Assembly (NCBI GenBank): GCA_937138255.1
Contig: CAKZOU010000047.1
Span: 1 to 64,000 of the forward strand
Origin: an uncultured Paracoccaceae bacterium
Lineage (GTDB): Bacteria; Pseudomonadota; Alphaproteobacteria; Rhodobacterales; Rhodobacteraceae
DNA: 64,000 bases
Reading direction: 5' to 3'
Part shown: positions 18,427-28,272 of the stretch, one piece after another
Layout: each line of letters opens with the position of its first letter
Position numbering within the stretch: the first letter of the stretch is position 1
The notes under the pieces: model-generated
What the model saw: only the letters and a program-made list of their open reading frames with translations
What the model was told of the DNA's origin: nothing
The model's database searches: none
Translations under genes and position numbers: made by a program

Positions 18427-20502
18427 TTATTCGGCGGCGATGGTGATGACAGGCTCCATGCCGCGCAGCTCGTCTTCGGGCAGGTGGCACTTGATCTGAT
18501 GGCCGTCGGCCATCGTCCGCAAAGACGGCACCTCGCGCTCGCAGAGCCCACCCTCGACCTTGGATTTCCAGCGGCAGCGCGTCTGGAACGGGCAGCCGGG
18601 CGGCGGGTTCATCGCCGAAGGAATATCGCCTTCCAGAACGATATGCTTCTTCTCGACCTTGGTATCGGCGATTGGCACCGCCGAGAGGAGCGCCTCGGTA
18701 TAGGGGTGATAGGGCGGTGAGAAAACCTGATCCGTCGTGCCGATCTCGACCACATGGCCCAGATACATCACCATCACCCGATCCGAGAGATAGCGCACGA
18801 TCGAGAGGTCGTGGCTGATGAAGAGAAGCGTGGTCTTTTCCTTGCGCTGGATCTCCATGAGAAGGTCGGTCACCGCCGCCTGCACCGAGACATCGAGCGC
18901 CGACACGGGCTCGTCGGCCACCACGATCCGCGCCCCGCCCGCGAAGGCGCGGGCGATACCCACGCGCTGTTTCTGCCCGCCCGAAAGCTGGCGCGGCATC
19001 CGTTCGGCAAAAGCACGGGGGAGCTTCACAAGGTCGAGAAGCTCGAGCATCCGCGCCTTGCGCTCGGCGTCGCTCTTGCCGATGCCGAAGATTTCGAGCG
19101 CGCGGATGATCTGGCGGCCCACGGTCATCGAGGGGTTGAGCGTATCGAAGGGGTTTTGAAACACCATCTGGATATCGGCCACCGTGCCGGTATCGCGGTC
19201 ATTGATGGCGGTGCCCTGAATCTCGCGGTTATCGAGCAGGATCTTGCCGTCGGTCGCCGTCTCGAGCCCCATCAAGACCTTGGCGAAGGTCGACTTGCCG
19301 CAACCGGATTCGCCCACAATGGCCAGCGTCTCGCTTTCACGCGCCTCGAACGACAGGGTCTCGTTGGCCTTCACCACCTTGGTATGGCCACCGCCAAAGA
19401 GGGCATTGGCCGAGACCTCATAGTATTTCTTGAGGTTGTCCATCTTCAGGACAACTTCGCCGATCTCGCCCTTTTCCTTGGTCTCGCCCGCGTCGATCTT
19501 GGCGTTCCAGTCAATCTCTTCAAAGCGCAGGCAACGGGTCTGATGCCGGTCATCGCCTTCAACGAGGTTCATGGCGATGGTGCCCTGATCGCAGCGGCCA
19601 GCTTCGAAATAGTTGCAGCGCGGGCCGAAATTGCACCCCTGCGGGCGCTCATGCGGCAGGGGAAAGTTGCCGGGGATGGCGACGAGAGGCCGCGCGTTCT
19701 TGTCGGCGCCGGGCAGGGGGATCGAGCGGAAAAGCGCCTGCGTATAGGGGTGGCGCATCTTGTCGAAAACATCCTCGATCGAGCCGCGCTCGACCGCCTC
19801 GCCGGAATACATCACGCAAATCCGGTCGCAGGTTTCGAGCACGAGGCCAAGGTTGTGGCTGATGAACAGCATCGAGGTGCCGTATTTCTTGCCGAGGTCT
19901 TTCACGAGCTGCACCACGGCGGCTTCCACGGTCACATCGAGCGCGGTGGTCGGTTCATCAAGGATCAGAAGCGCGGGCTTCGACATCAGCGCCATGGCGA
20001 TGACGATCCGCTGCTGCTGGCCGCCCGAAAGCTGGTGGGGATAACTCTTGAGGATGCGTTCGGGGTCGGGGAGCTTCACGTCCGTCACGACTTCCAAAGC
20101 CCGGGCATAGGCCTCTTTCTCACCGATCCCCTCGTGGATCATCGGCACTTCCATCAACTGCCGGCCGATCTTCATTGCCGGATTGAGCGAAGCCATCGGC
20201 TCCTGATAGATCATCGCGATCTCTTTGCCGCGCACATCGCGGAGCTCTTCGGCGCCCATGGTGCAGAGGTCGCGGCCCTTGAACTTGATCGAGCCGCCAA
20301 CGATCCGGCCGTTCACGCCGAGATCCTGCATGACGCCCAGCGCGACGGTGGATTTGCCGCAGCCGGATTCGCCCACGAGGCCCAAGGCCTCGCCGGGCAT
20401 GATCTTTGCCGAGAAGTCCATCACGGCCGGGATTTCCCGCAGGCGGGTGAAGAACGAGATCGAGAGGCGGTCGATGTCGAGGATCGGGGTGTCGTCGGTC
20501 AT
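18427..20502 (-). CDS. Fused double ATPase of a peptide-type ABC importer (DppD-DppF-like)
   Basis: 691 aa carrying two complete ATPase modules: the first about residues 1-325 (Walker A GESGCGKST at 44-52, signature LSGGQQQR), the second about 350-691 (second GESGCGKST, signature LSGGQKQR). Each ends with the oligopeptide-transporter C-terminal extension with clustered cysteines (RPQGCNFGPRCNYFEAGRC; PGCPFQTRCRWK). In most systems these are two proteins. It ends the ABC operon; only 2 bases separate it from the permease gene. Substrate cannot be read from the ATPase. Confidence 0.93.
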   Translation of the reverse strand: MTDDTPILDIDRLSISFFTRLREIPAVMDFSAKIMPGEALGLVGESGCGKSTVALGVMQDLGVNGRIVGGSIKFKGRDLCTMGAEELRDVRGKEIAMIYQEPMASLNPAMKIGRQLMEVPMIHEGIGEKEAYARALEVVTDVKLPDPERILKSYPHQLSGGQQQRIVIAMALMSKPALLILDEPTTALDVTVEAAVVQLVKDLGKKYGTSMLFISHNLGLVLETCDRICVMYSGEAVERGSIEDVFDKMRHPYTQALFRSIPLPGADKNARPLVAIPGNFPLPHERPQGCNFGPRCNYFEAGRCDQGTIAMNLVEGDDRHQTRCLRFEEIDWNAKIDAGETKEKGEIGEVVLKMDNLKKYYEVSANALFGGGHTKVVKANETLSFEARESETLAIVGESGCGKSTFAKVLMGLETATDGKILLDNREIQGTAINDRDTGTVADIQMVFQNPFDTLNPSMTVGRQIIRALEIFGIGKSDAERKARMLELLDLVKLPRAFAERMPRQLSGGQKQRVGIARAFAGGARIVVADEPVSALDVSVQAAVTDLLMEIQRKEKTTLLFISHDLSIVRYLSDRVMVMYLGHVVEIGTTDQVFSPPYHPYTEALLSAVPIADTKVEKKHIVLEGDIPSAMNPPPGCPFQTRCRWKSKVEGGLCEREVPSLRTMADGHQIKCHLPEDELRGMEPVITIAAE

Positions 20503-20504
20503 GA

Positions 20505-21959
20505 TCAGTCCCTCAGGCTTTCTTCACGCAGGCCGTCGGCCAGAAGGTTGAGGCCCAAAACGAGGCTCAGCAGCGCCAGCGCAGGTGGCAGGGCAGGGTG
20601 CGGATAGATCGACAGGAGCTTGCGCCCCTCGTTGATCGTCGATCCCCAGTCGGGGCTTTCCGGCGGCAGGCCGAGGCCGAAGAAGCCCAATGTCCCCAGA
20701 AGGATCGTGGTGTAGCCGATGCGCAGGCAGAAATCGACGATCAGCGGCCCGCGCGCGTTGGGCAGAATCTCCCACAGCATGATATACCACGGGCCCTCGC
20801 CACGGGTCTGCGCCGCGGCCACATAGTCGCGGGTCGAGAGATCGAGCGTCAGGCCGCGCACGATGCGGAAGACGGTGGGCGAGTTGACGAAGACCACCGA
20901 GACAAAGACCACAAGGATGCCCGGCGGGATGTTGAAGAGGTCAAGTGCTGCGGGCAGGAAGGCCATCACCGTGCCGGGCTGAGAGATGAGCGAGAGATAG
21001 GCCCAGACCATCGCGCCGACGACGACGCCGAGGATCACGTTGCGCTTCTTCGGATCGGTGCGGAAGCGAGCGTTGAGAAACACCATCGCAAAGAGCACCG
21101 GAAAGACGAAGAGAACCGCCGCCATATAGGAGGGAATGCCGGTCATAACGATCTCGGGCGTCACCAGAAGGTAAAAGAGCAGGATCACCGGGAAGGCCAG
21201 GATCAGGTTGGCGAGGAACGACAGCACAGTGTCGAGCTTGCCGCCGTAATAGCCTGCTGGCACGCCGAGGGTGATGCCGACCATGAAGGCAAACATGGTG
21301 GCCAAGGGCGCGATCTTCACGACCTCCCAAGAGCCAAGGACCATCCGGCTAAAGACATCGCGGGCGAGGTTGTCGCCGCCCAGAAGATAGTGAGCGCCCA
21401 TCGCGAAGTCTGTCGCGTTGGGAACGGCTGTGCCGGGGAGCTTGTTCTTCAGGCCCGAGACCTGCGACAACGGATCATGGGTCGCGATCATCCCGCCGAC
21501 CGACGAGAAAAAGGCGGTATAGACCCAGAACATGACGATGCCGAAACCGATCATGCCGACGGTCGAGTCAAAGAGTTTGCCGTATAGCCCCAGCCGCCGC
21601 TTGTAGCGGATCGAGACTGCATAAGTGGCCACAAGCGCGATCCAGACGGGCGTGAGCTGTTTCGAGACAGCGCCGACGATACCGGCCTTCCCATAGGGCG
21701 CGACCACGCCACCAACGAGATAGCCAAGAACGATCAGGATCAGCGCCCACAAGAGATACTGCGGTGCACGCTCAATGAGGCCGGTCACGCCGCCCCGCCG
21801 CGACAGGCGGCCATCGGGTAGGGTCTGGGCACGATAGGGCTCGACGACAAGCGAGGCGAGGATTTGCAGAACCACGGCAATGGCGAAGAGGCCCGCCGCC
21901 ACCACGAGGGCGGGATTGAGGATGGTTCCGAGCGATCCGGTCCAGGTTAGGTTGTCCAT
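20505..21959 (-). CDS. ABC transporter permease (DppC-like)
   Basis: 484 aa, clearly longer than the usual ~300 aa of DppC. Four or more N-terminal hydrophobic segments (about 12-175) precede the standard binding-protein-dependent permease domain (about 225-480), whose coupling motif lies around DYVAAAQTRGEGPWYIMLWE. A long hydrophilic loop (about 150-200, MIATHDPLSQVSG) faces the periplasm. It sits between the second permease and the fused ATPase in one operon. Confidence 0.9.
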   Translation of the reverse strand: MDNLTWTGSLGTILNPALVVAAGLFAIAVVLQILASLVVEPYRAQTLPDGRLSRRGGVTGLIERAPQYLLWALILIVLGYLVGGVVAPYGKAGIVGAVSKQLTPVWIALVATYAVSIRYKRRLGLYGKLFDSTVGMIGFGIVMFWVYTAFFSSVGGMIATHDPLSQVSGLKNKLPGTAVPNATDFAMGAHYLLGGDNLARDVFSRMVLGSWEVVKIAPLATMFAFMVGITLGVPAGYYGGKLDTVLSFLANLILAFPVILLFYLLVTPEIVMTGIPSYMAAVLFVFPVLFAMVFLNARFRTDPKKRNVILGVVVGAMVWAYLSLISQPGTVMAFLPAALDLFNIPPGILVVFVSVVFVNSPTVFRIVRGLTLDLSTRDYVAAAQTRGEGPWYIMLWEILPNARGPLIVDFCLRIGYTTILLGTLGFFGLGLPPESPDWGSTINEGRKLLSIYPHPALPPALALLSLVLGLNLLADGLREESLRD

Positions 21960-21969
21960 AGCGCTCTCC

Positions 21970-23016
21970 TCACGATATCCGGATGCGGGGGTTGAGGAAG
22001 ACGTAGCCGATATCCGAGATCAACTGCGTGGTCAGAACGACAAAGACCGAGACGACCGACACACCCAAGAGCATCTCGATATCGTTGTTGCCGGCGGCCT
22101 GCACGAGGGTCCAGCCGAAGCCCTTGAAATTGAACAGGGTCTCGACGATCACCACGCCATTCAGAAGCCACGGGAATTGCAGCATGATCACGGTGAACGG
22201 CGCGATCAGCGCGTTTCTGAGCGCGTGTTTCAAGACGATGTTGCGGAAGCTAACACCCTTGAGGCGCGCGGTGCGGATATACTGCGCGGTCATGACCTCG
22301 GTCATTGAGGCGCGGGTCATCCGGGCGATATAGCCCATGCCATAAAGTGCCACAGTCAGAACCGGCAGGGTAAAATTGAGGAAGGTGATATCTTCCATGG
22401 CGCTCGTGGCCGAACCGTTGAACCATTTCAGGCCCACGGCGGACGAGGCAAAGACGGTGATGAAGATCACGCCCGAAACGTATTCCGGCGTGGCGGTGGT
22501 GACGATCGAGACGGTCGAAAGGCTGCGGTCAAGGCGCGAGCCTTCGCGCATTCCGGCAAGAACACCGATGATCAATGCGGACGGCACCATGACCAGCATG
22601 ACCCATCCCATAAGCTTGCCGGTCTGGCTCAGGCGCGTCAGAACGATCTTGGAAACATCTTCCTTGAACACCGTCGAGAACCCCCAGTCGCCCTGAAGGA
22701 TGCCACAGAACCGCGGGGCGGCCTCGGGATCAACGCCGGGGCGCAGGCAACGGCTGCGGGTCTCGCCATCGGCCCCCTCGATCACATAGCCGGGCAAGAC
22801 GCCAAGCCACTCGCCGTATTTGACGAAATCGGCGCGGTCATAGCCGCGGTTGGAAAGCCATGTCTGGACCTGCTCGTCCGACATCCGGGCGTTGCCTTGG
22901 GTTTTGGCGAGTTTTTCGAGGTTTGGTTCTAGGTTCGTCAAAACGAACACGACGAATGTCAGACAAAGCGCCGTGAGGATCATGACCCCGAAGCGGCGCA
23001 AGACAAAAAGGCCCAT
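21970..23016 (-). CDS. ABC transporter permease (DppB-like)
   Basis: 348 aa. N-terminal signature MGLFVLRRFGVMILTALCLT is typical of DppB/OppB; six transmembrane segments are expected. A large periplasmic insertion (about residues 35-120, with CLRPGVDPEAAPRFCGIL) contains two cysteines that may form a disulfide. The coupling region MTEVMTAQYIRTARLKG is intact. Ten bases separate it from the next permease; a hairpin-rich gap separates it from the binding-protein gene upstream. Confidence 0.9.
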   Translation of the reverse strand: MGLFVLRRFGVMILTALCLTFVVFVLTNLEPNLEKLAKTQGNARMSDEQVQTWLSNRGYDRADFVKYGEWLGVLPGYVIEGADGETRSRCLRPGVDPEAAPRFCGILQGDWGFSTVFKEDVSKIVLTRLSQTGKLMGWVMLVMVPSALIIGVLAGMREGSRLDRSLSTVSIVTTATPEYVSGVIFITVFASSAVGLKWFNGSATSAMEDITFLNFTLPVLTVALYGMGYIARMTRASMTEVMTAQYIRTARLKGVSFRNIVLKHALRNALIAPFTVIMLQFPWLLNGVVIVETLFNFKGFGWTLVQAAGNNDIEMLLGVSVVSVFVVLTTQLISDIGYVFLNPRIRIS

Positions 23017-23043
23017 GGAGCTTCCCTTGTCGTTCGCAGTTTA

Positions 23044-23115
23044 GGCCACCGTTTCGGGTGGCCGTTAATGCCATACGTCCGGCAGGGCCGGAGCGCCCCC
23101 GCAAAAGCGGGGGCG
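23044..23115 (-). promoter_or_regulatory. Two intercistronic hairpins between binding protein and permease genes
   Basis: First stem GGCCACC (23044-23050) / GGTGGCC (23057-23063). Second, a perfect 9-bp stem CGCCCCCGC (23094-23102), loop AAAA, GCGGGGGCG (23107-23115). Neither has a minus-strand T run. Such structures after a binding-protein gene usually protect its mRNA and reduce read-through, giving more binding protein than membrane subunits. That role is inferred. Confidence 0.65.
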
Positions 23116-23128
23116 ACACGCGGTTTTC

Positions 23129-24790
23129 TTAGGCCGAGAAAGCCAGCTTGTAAGCGTGGATCTCGAAGCTGGGGTGCATACCCGCACCCACAACACCCGG
23201 ACGGAAGTTCCGGTAGAGCTTGCGCCAGAAGGGTTGGATGATCACGGCGTCGTTGCGGAACAACGTTTCGATCTCGGCCATCACTTCGCGGCGGGCATCG
23301 GCGTCGGCCAACGACATGGCCTTGGCAAGAAGCGTGTCGAACTCGGGGTTCGAATAGGCCGCTTCGTTCCATGCTTCGCCCGAACGATAAGCCAGAGCAA
23401 GAACTTGAACGCCCAGCGGACGGTGGTTCCATTCGGTGGCCGAGAAGGGGAACTTGTCCCAGTCGTTCCAGAAGGTTGAACCGGGCATGATCGTCCGTTT
23501 GATGTTGGCGCCCGCATCGCGGATCTGGGCGGCAACTGCGTCGCCCGAGTTCCGGTTGAAGTCGTCATCGAGGGTGATCAGCTCGAACTCGTAGTCTCCC
23601 ATGCCGGCTTCGTCGAGAAGCGCCTTGGTGCCCGAGGGGTCGAATGTCGGACGGCCGATGTCGGCATATTCCGGGTGGACCGGGGCGACGTGGTGGTTGT
23701 CGGCCTCGGTGCCGCGGCCCGAATAGCCAAGCTCGAGAACCACACCGTTATTCACGGCCTGGCTCAGGGCCTGACGCACGCGGACATCGGCATAGGGCGC
23801 TACGCCATCAACTTCGGTCTTCTGATTGAAGCGGAAGACGAGGGTCGCGCCGGTGGTCACGTCCGACTGCTCCCAGCCGATCGCCGAGGCGATGTCGAGG
23901 AATTCGCCGACGTTCTCATAGAGCATGTCGACTTCGTCGGATTCGATCGCGGCCATCCAGGCGGCCGGGTCGGTGCCGTAGTCGATGAACTCGATGCGAT
24001 CGAGATAGGCGCCGCCGATGCCTTCGGCCGAGTGGCCCCACCAGGTGTGGCCCTCGTTGCGGACGAGAACGGCCTTCACGCCAACCTCGAGCGATTCCAA
24101 CCTGTAGGGGCCGGTGCCGAGCGAGTCTGCGACCATGGTTTCAGGGTTGTGGCTGGGGTGAACCACGGCAGCCGGATAGTCGGCCATGCCAACCATGACG
24201 GTGATGTCGGAGGCGGGCAGGTTCAGCTGAACGGTCATGTCGTCAAGCTTGACGATCGCGCGGTCACGGGCCTTGCCGGTCTCGGCGTCGATGAGCGAGG
24301 ACATACGGCCCGCCATCGAGTTGCCTTCAACGGCCTTGTCGCACCAGTAGTTGAGGATCCAGACAACGTTGTCGGCGTTGAACGCTTCGCCGTTGTTCCA
24401 GGTCACGCCGGGGCGGACATGAAGGGTATATTGCGACGCATCGTCGTTGGCTTCCCAGCCTTCCAGCAGCATGCCGCGCATCGAGCCGTCGCTGTTGACC
24501 TCGACGAGATACTCGAGCCAGCCCCGAGCCACGTTGCCAAGATAGGACCAGTCAAACGTGCGCGGATCTTTCATCGCAACCACGTTTTGCTGGATGCGCA
24601 TGGTTCCGCCTTGAGCAGCGGTCGCGGCGGCAGCGGGCGCCTTGAGGCCCAGAAGGCCATAGGCGGCAGTGGCGGTAACGCCAAGAGCGGTGGCGCGGGT
24701 CATGAACTCGCGGCGGCTCAGCTTACCTGCGCGCTCTTCCTCGGCATACATCAATGCAGCCGGATGAAGCGCAGAGTTAAATTGGGTCAT
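23129..24790 (-). CDS. Extracellular solute-binding protein, family 5 (peptide/nickel type), Tat signal
   Basis: 553 aa. A twin-arginine signal (LSRREFMTRATALGV, about residues 24-38) followed by a hydrophobic stretch to about residue 58. The mature protein shows the SBP_bac_5 fold with YTLHVRPGVTWNNGEAFNAD and later LSYPEYADIGRPTFDP-like features. The first gene of the ABC operon (binding protein, two permeases, fused ATPase). The frame is open to 24931, but the ATG at 24790 after GGGAG is the sensible start. The ligand may be a peptide or another small organic compound. Confidence 0.92.
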   Translation of the reverse strand: MTQFNSALHPAALMYAEEERAGKLSRREFMTRATALGVTATAAYGLLGLKAPAAAATAAQGGTMRIQQNVVAMKDPRTFDWSYLGNVARGWLEYLVEVNSDGSMRGMLLEGWEANDDASQYTLHVRPGVTWNNGEAFNADNVVWILNYWCDKAVEGNSMAGRMSSLIDAETGKARDRAIVKLDDMTVQLNLPASDITVMVGMADYPAAVVHPSHNPETMVADSLGTGPYRLESLEVGVKAVLVRNEGHTWWGHSAEGIGGAYLDRIEFIDYGTDPAAWMAAIESDEVDMLYENVGEFLDIASAIGWEQSDVTTGATLVFRFNQKTEVDGVAPYADVRVRQALSQAVNNGVVLELGYSGRGTEADNHHVAPVHPEYADIGRPTFDPSGTKALLDEAGMGDYEFELITLDDDFNRNSGDAVAAQIRDAGANIKRTIMPGSTFWNDWDKFPFSATEWNHRPLGVQVLALAYRSGEAWNEAAYSNPEFDTLLAKAMSLADADARREVMAEIETLFRNDAVIIQPFWRKLYRNFRPGVVGAGMHPSFEIHAYKLAFSA

Positions 24791-24997
24791 TCTTTTCTCC
24801 CTGAATTTGTTTTCCGATGGTGGCAAAGCTGAGCGCGCCACGTCCTCCCTGCGCGCCGGGCCTCCGATCAGGAACCATCGTCGGCCTTTTTGGCGGTGGG
24901 TCAATAGTTGGTTTCGGCAATAACTGCGCAATTTGCGACATGCCCTGCCGGCGGGTGGGGCAAATAGTGCACGATTACGGGGTTGCTGAAAGGGAGT
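24791..24997. promoter_or_regulatory. 207-bp gap upstream of the ABC operon
   Basis: Must carry the promoter of the ABC importer operon (minus strand) and the 3' end of the AraC gene transcript. I see no clear terminator, operator or small gene here. Confidence 0.35.
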
Positions 24998-25828
24998 TCA
25001 GAGGCGCTGAACAGCCACGCCGGAGCGGCGGAAACCGGTTGGAGTTTGGCCGGTCGCTTGCTGGAAGCTGCGGGTGAAATAAGCAGCCGAGGTATAGCCA
25101 AGCGACTGTGCGATGTCTTGTACTGGCGTGCTCGTCTCGCGAAGAAGGAGGCGGGCCTCGTAAAGCACACGGTCGTTGAGAAGGCGCAACGCAGAACGAC
25201 CACTGGTCGACCGGCAGCACCGCGTCAGATGGGTTGGCGTCACGCCCAGATCGGCGGCGTAGTCGGCGATCCCCTTGTGCTTGCGAAAGTCGCGCTCGAC
25301 GAGATCGGAAAAGGCCGCGACCAGCCGGGCCGAGGCGGTGCGGCTGCGATCGGTCGCGGGATCGGTTGGGTGGTTTGCGACTTGACGTTCGAAGAAGACA
25401 GACAAAAGGCCCACGTGGTGCTGCGCCGCGCGCGCCTGTCCCGACTTGTCGGAAATGATCTCACGCTCAAGAGCATCGAAAATGCCGGCGAGTTCCTTTT
25501 GGGCGATGACGTCGCGCAAGCGAAGATGCACCGGCTCGTCCGGCCAATCCTCGACCATCGAGGCTGGAATTGCGAGCATTTGAGCGAAAACGGATGGTCC
25601 GACCTCAAAGCCATACATGGTCCGAGCGGGAATAAAGATCAGGTTGTTGGGCCCATAACCCGAGGTCAGGCCGGCCACCGTAATCCGGCCTTGCCCTTTC
25701 GCTACAAACAAAAGCCGCGGGGCGCTGTGGCTGCGCATGGCTTCTGTTCGCCAGCGCCCATTGGTCGGATTTTGGGCGAGAGCGGTCAGGGTCACACGGT
25801 TGGCAGGGTCAGGTAGAATGTCTAGCAT
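24998..25828 (-). CDS. AraC-family transcriptional regulator
   Basis: 276 aa from the ATG at 25828 (a TTG at 25882 would add 18 residues). The N-terminal half (about 1-150) is an AraC-type sensing domain; the C-terminal 100 residues form the double helix-turn-helix (GIADYAADLGVTPTHLTRCC and VQDIAQSLGYTSAAYFTRSF). It is transcribed in the same direction as, and just upstream of, the ABC importer operon, which is a possible target. It could equally regulate something elsewhere. Confidence 0.88.
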   Translation of the reverse strand: MLDILPDPANRVTLTALAQNPTNGRWRTEAMRSHSAPRLLFVAKGQGRITVAGLTSGYGPNNLIFIPARTMYGFEVGPSVFAQMLAIPASMVEDWPDEPVHLRLRDVIAQKELAGIFDALEREIISDKSGQARAAQHHVGLLSVFFERQVANHPTDPATDRSRTASARLVAAFSDLVERDFRKHKGIADYAADLGVTPTHLTRCCRSTSGRSALRLLNDRVLYEARLLLRETSTPVQDIAQSLGYTSAAYFTRSFQQATGQTPTGFRRSGVAVQRL

Positions 25829-25933
25829 TTGGCGGCTCTTGTTCGATTTCTGCAAGAATGCAGGGTTCTTGGCCGGCAACAATGACGAAAATATGAAGTT
25901 TTTGCAGATTCCTGTGGGTGAACCTGTGGATAA

Positions 25934-26791
25934 CTACGGTATTGCCCGCCAGTCCTTCATCCGAGCGCGAAACCAGGTCCGTTGACGCTTGGCATATTGC
26001 CGTGAGGCAATGATCGCGGCCTCACGCGCTTGGTCGAGCGATGTCTCACCCTTGAGGTGGGCTATAAGCTCTGGCGCTCCGATTGCCTTGGACGACAGCA
26101 GGGCCGGATCCCAATGCGGCAGCATGGCCCGCGCCTCGTCAAGCGCGCCCATCGAAAGCATCTGGTCAAACCGGCGGGCGATGCGGTCGTTGAGCCAATC
26201 GGTGCCGACCTGCATGACGAGGGGGACCGTGGATCCAAGCGCTAGAAGCGGGGCGGGCGTGTCGGCTTGCCAGTCGGCTATGCCCCGCCCGGTCGCCCGG
26301 AGCACTTCCCAGGCACGCTGAACACGGGCACGGTTGTTGAGGTCGAGGGCGTCTCGTGTCCGAGGATCAAGGCCGGTGATCAGGTCGGGTAGGGGAAGGC
26401 TATCCGCTTCCAGCCTCACTTCGGACGGTGTTGGCGGGATCTCTGCCAAGCCCTCGGTAAGCGCTCGGAAATAGAGCCCTGTCCCGCCGACGATGATCGG
26501 CCGGTCAGGCCCGCGCAAAAGCCCTTCCACATCCCGCAGCCAATGGCCCACGGAATAGAGGGCATCAAAAGGGACGTGACCATAAAGAGCGTGTGGCGCG
26601 ATCGACAGCTCATCCGGGCTGGGCCGCGCGGTCAGGATGCGCCAGCCATCAAAGACCTGAAGCGCATCGGCATTGATGATGATGCCGCCGCTCTCGGCCG
26701 CGATCGCCAGCGCCAGCGCCGATTTTCCCGAAGCGGTCGGCCCGGCGATGAGCACAGGTTTGTCGACAGGGATGTTCTTTGGGTCGATCAC
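25934..26791 (-). CDS. miaA: tRNA dimethylallyltransferase
   Basis: Adds the dimethylallyl group to A37 of tRNAs that read U-starting codons. P-loop [11 protein letters not shown], the DALQVFDGW substrate loop and [14 protein letters not shown] are visible, and the C-terminus has [18 protein letters not shown] start at 26791 gives 285 aa and the normal N-terminus ([19 protein letters not shown]); ATG at 26875 (313 aa) or 26887 are alternatives. Divergent from pyrH across a short gap. Confidence 0.92.
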   Translation of the reverse strand: MIDPKNIPVDKPVLIAGPTASGKSALALAIAAESGGIIINADALQVFDGWRILTARPSPDELSIAPHALYGHVPFDALYSVGHWLRDVEGLLRGPDRPIIVGGTGLYFRALTEGLAEIPPTPSEVRLEADSLPLPDLITGLDPRTRDALDLNNRARVQRAWEVLRATGRGIADWQADTPAPLLALGSTVPLVMQVGTDWLNDRIARRFDQMLSMGALDEARAMLPHWDPALLSSKAIGAPELIAHLKGETSLDQAREAAIIASRQYAKRQRTWFRARMKDWRAIP

Positions 26792-26920
26792 GAGCAGGCC
26801 TTCGTCTGGCGGTCGCGCGCTTGGGTTGCATTTTCCGGCGCGCTTGGCATTGAACACGCCGCTCTTTTCCGACATTTTGCCGCGCAACGAAAGACTCCCA
26901 GCAAAAAGAGAGACCCGCGG

Positions 26921-27646
26921 ATGAGCGACAGTGACCAGACGACCTTCAAACGCGTGATGCTCAAGATCTCGGGCGAGGCCCTAATGGGGGATCAGGGGTT
27001 TGGTCTGCATCCGCCAACGGTCGAGCGGATCGCTCAGGAGGTGAAGTCGGTTCACGATATGGGCGTCGAGATCTGTATGGTGATCGGCGGCGGCAACATC
27101 TTCCGCGGGCTTCAGGGCTCGGCGCAGGGGATGGAGCGGACCACGGCCGATTATATGGGAATGTTGGCCACGGTGATGAACGCGCTGGCTATGCAGTCGG
27201 CTCTCGAGGCTGTGGGCGTCTTCACCCGCGTGATCTCGGCCATTCCGATGGATCAGGTCTGCGAGCCCTATATCCGCCGCCGCGCCGTGCGCCACCTCGA
27301 GAAGAAGCGGGTCTGCATCTTTGCGGCCGGCACCGGCAATCCCTATTTCACCACCGACACCGCCGCCGCGCTGCGCGCCACGGAAATGTCGTGCGAGGCG
27401 ATCTTCATGGGCAAGCAGGTTGACGGCATATATGACAGCGACCCCAAGAAGAACGCGCAAGCCAAGCGATTTGACCGGATCAGCTATGACGAGGTTCTGG
27501 CCAAGAATCTCAAGGTGATGGATGCCTCCGCAATCGCGCTCTGCCGCGACAACAAAATGCCGCTCATCGTCTTTTCGCTGGACGAACCGGGCGGGTTCAA
27601 GGGCATCATGGCGGGCAAAGGCACCTATACAACTGTGCACGGTTGA
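26921..27646 (+). CDS. pyrH: UMP kinase
   Basis: Phosphorylates UMP to UDP; amino acid kinase fold, 241 aa. Motifs [10 protein letters not shown] (residues 13-22), GGGNIFRG, and [12 protein letters not shown] are visible. The frame is open well upstream, antisense to miaA, but the ATG at 26921 with AGAGAGA upstream gives the family N-terminus. First gene of the long plus-strand operon that continues through frr, uppS, cdsA, dxr and rseP toward the envelope genes. Confidence 0.96.
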   Translation: MSDSDQTTFKRVMLKISGEALMGDQGFGLHPPTVERIAQEVKSVHDMGVEICMVIGGGNIFRGLQGSAQGMERTTADYMGMLATVMNALAMQSALEAVGVFTRVISAIPMDQVCEPYIRRRAVRHLEKKRVCIFAAGTGNPYFTTDTAAALRATEMSCEAIFMGKQVDGIYDSDPKKNAQAKRFDRISYDEVLAKNLKVMDASAIALCRDNKMPLIVFSLDEPGGFKGIMAGKGTYTTVHG

Positions 27647-27687
27647 CGTTATAGGATCGCAACTTTCGCAAGACCGGGACGACCAAG

Positions 27688-28251
27688 ATGGCTGACGAAT
27701 TCGAACTCGACACTGATGATCTCCAGCGCCGGATGGACGGCGCGATCCACGCGCTGCGGACGGAATTCGCCTCACTCCGCACCGGCCGAGCCTCTGGCTC
27801 GATGCTCGAGCCTATTTCGGTCGATGCCTATGGCCAGATGACCCCGATCAACCAGCTCGGGACGATCAACGTCCCCGAACCGCGGATGGTGACCATCAAC
27901 GTCTGGGACAAGGGCATGGTCGGCAAGGTCGAGAAGGCGATCCGCGAGTCTGGTCTTGGGATCAACCCGCAGCTCAACGGCACGATCATCATGCTGCCGA
28001 TCCCCGAGCTGAACGAAGAACGCCGCCGCGAGCTGACCAAGGTCGCTGGCAACTATGCCGAACACGCCCGCGTTGCCATTCGCAACCTGCGCCGCGACGG
28101 TATGGATCAGGTCAAGAAGGCCAAGGCCGACGGCCTGTCGGAGGACGACCAGAAATTCTGGGAAGGTGAGGTTCAGGAACTGACCGACAAGTATATCAAG
28201 ATCGTCGATCAGACCCTCGAGACCAAGCAGGCCGAGATCATGCAGGTCTGA
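27688..28251 (+). CDS. frr: Ribosome recycling factor
   Basis: Splits post-termination ribosomes together with EF-G. 187 aa, the usual length, with the three-helix bundle and the conserved R-T-G-R-A-S segment ([20 protein letters not shown], about residues 29-48). It follows pyrH by 41 bases, the common pyrH-frr order. Confidence 0.97.
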   Translation: MADEFELDTDDLQRRMDGAIHALRTEFASLRTGRASGSMLEPISVDAYGQMTPINQLGTINVPEPRMVTINVWDKGMVGKVEKAIRESGLGINPQLNGTIIMLPIPELNEERRRELTKVAGNYAEHARVAIRNLRRDGMDQVKKAKADGLSEDDQKFWEGEVQELTDKYIKIVDQTLETKQAEIMQV

Positions 28252-28272
28252 CCTGCGCAGTTTGGAGGCCAG

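Noticed and set aside
18754-20607. 617-codon open frame on the plus strand
   Set aside because: Antisense to the fused ABC ATPase, which has full motifs; histidine/arginine-rich shadow frame.
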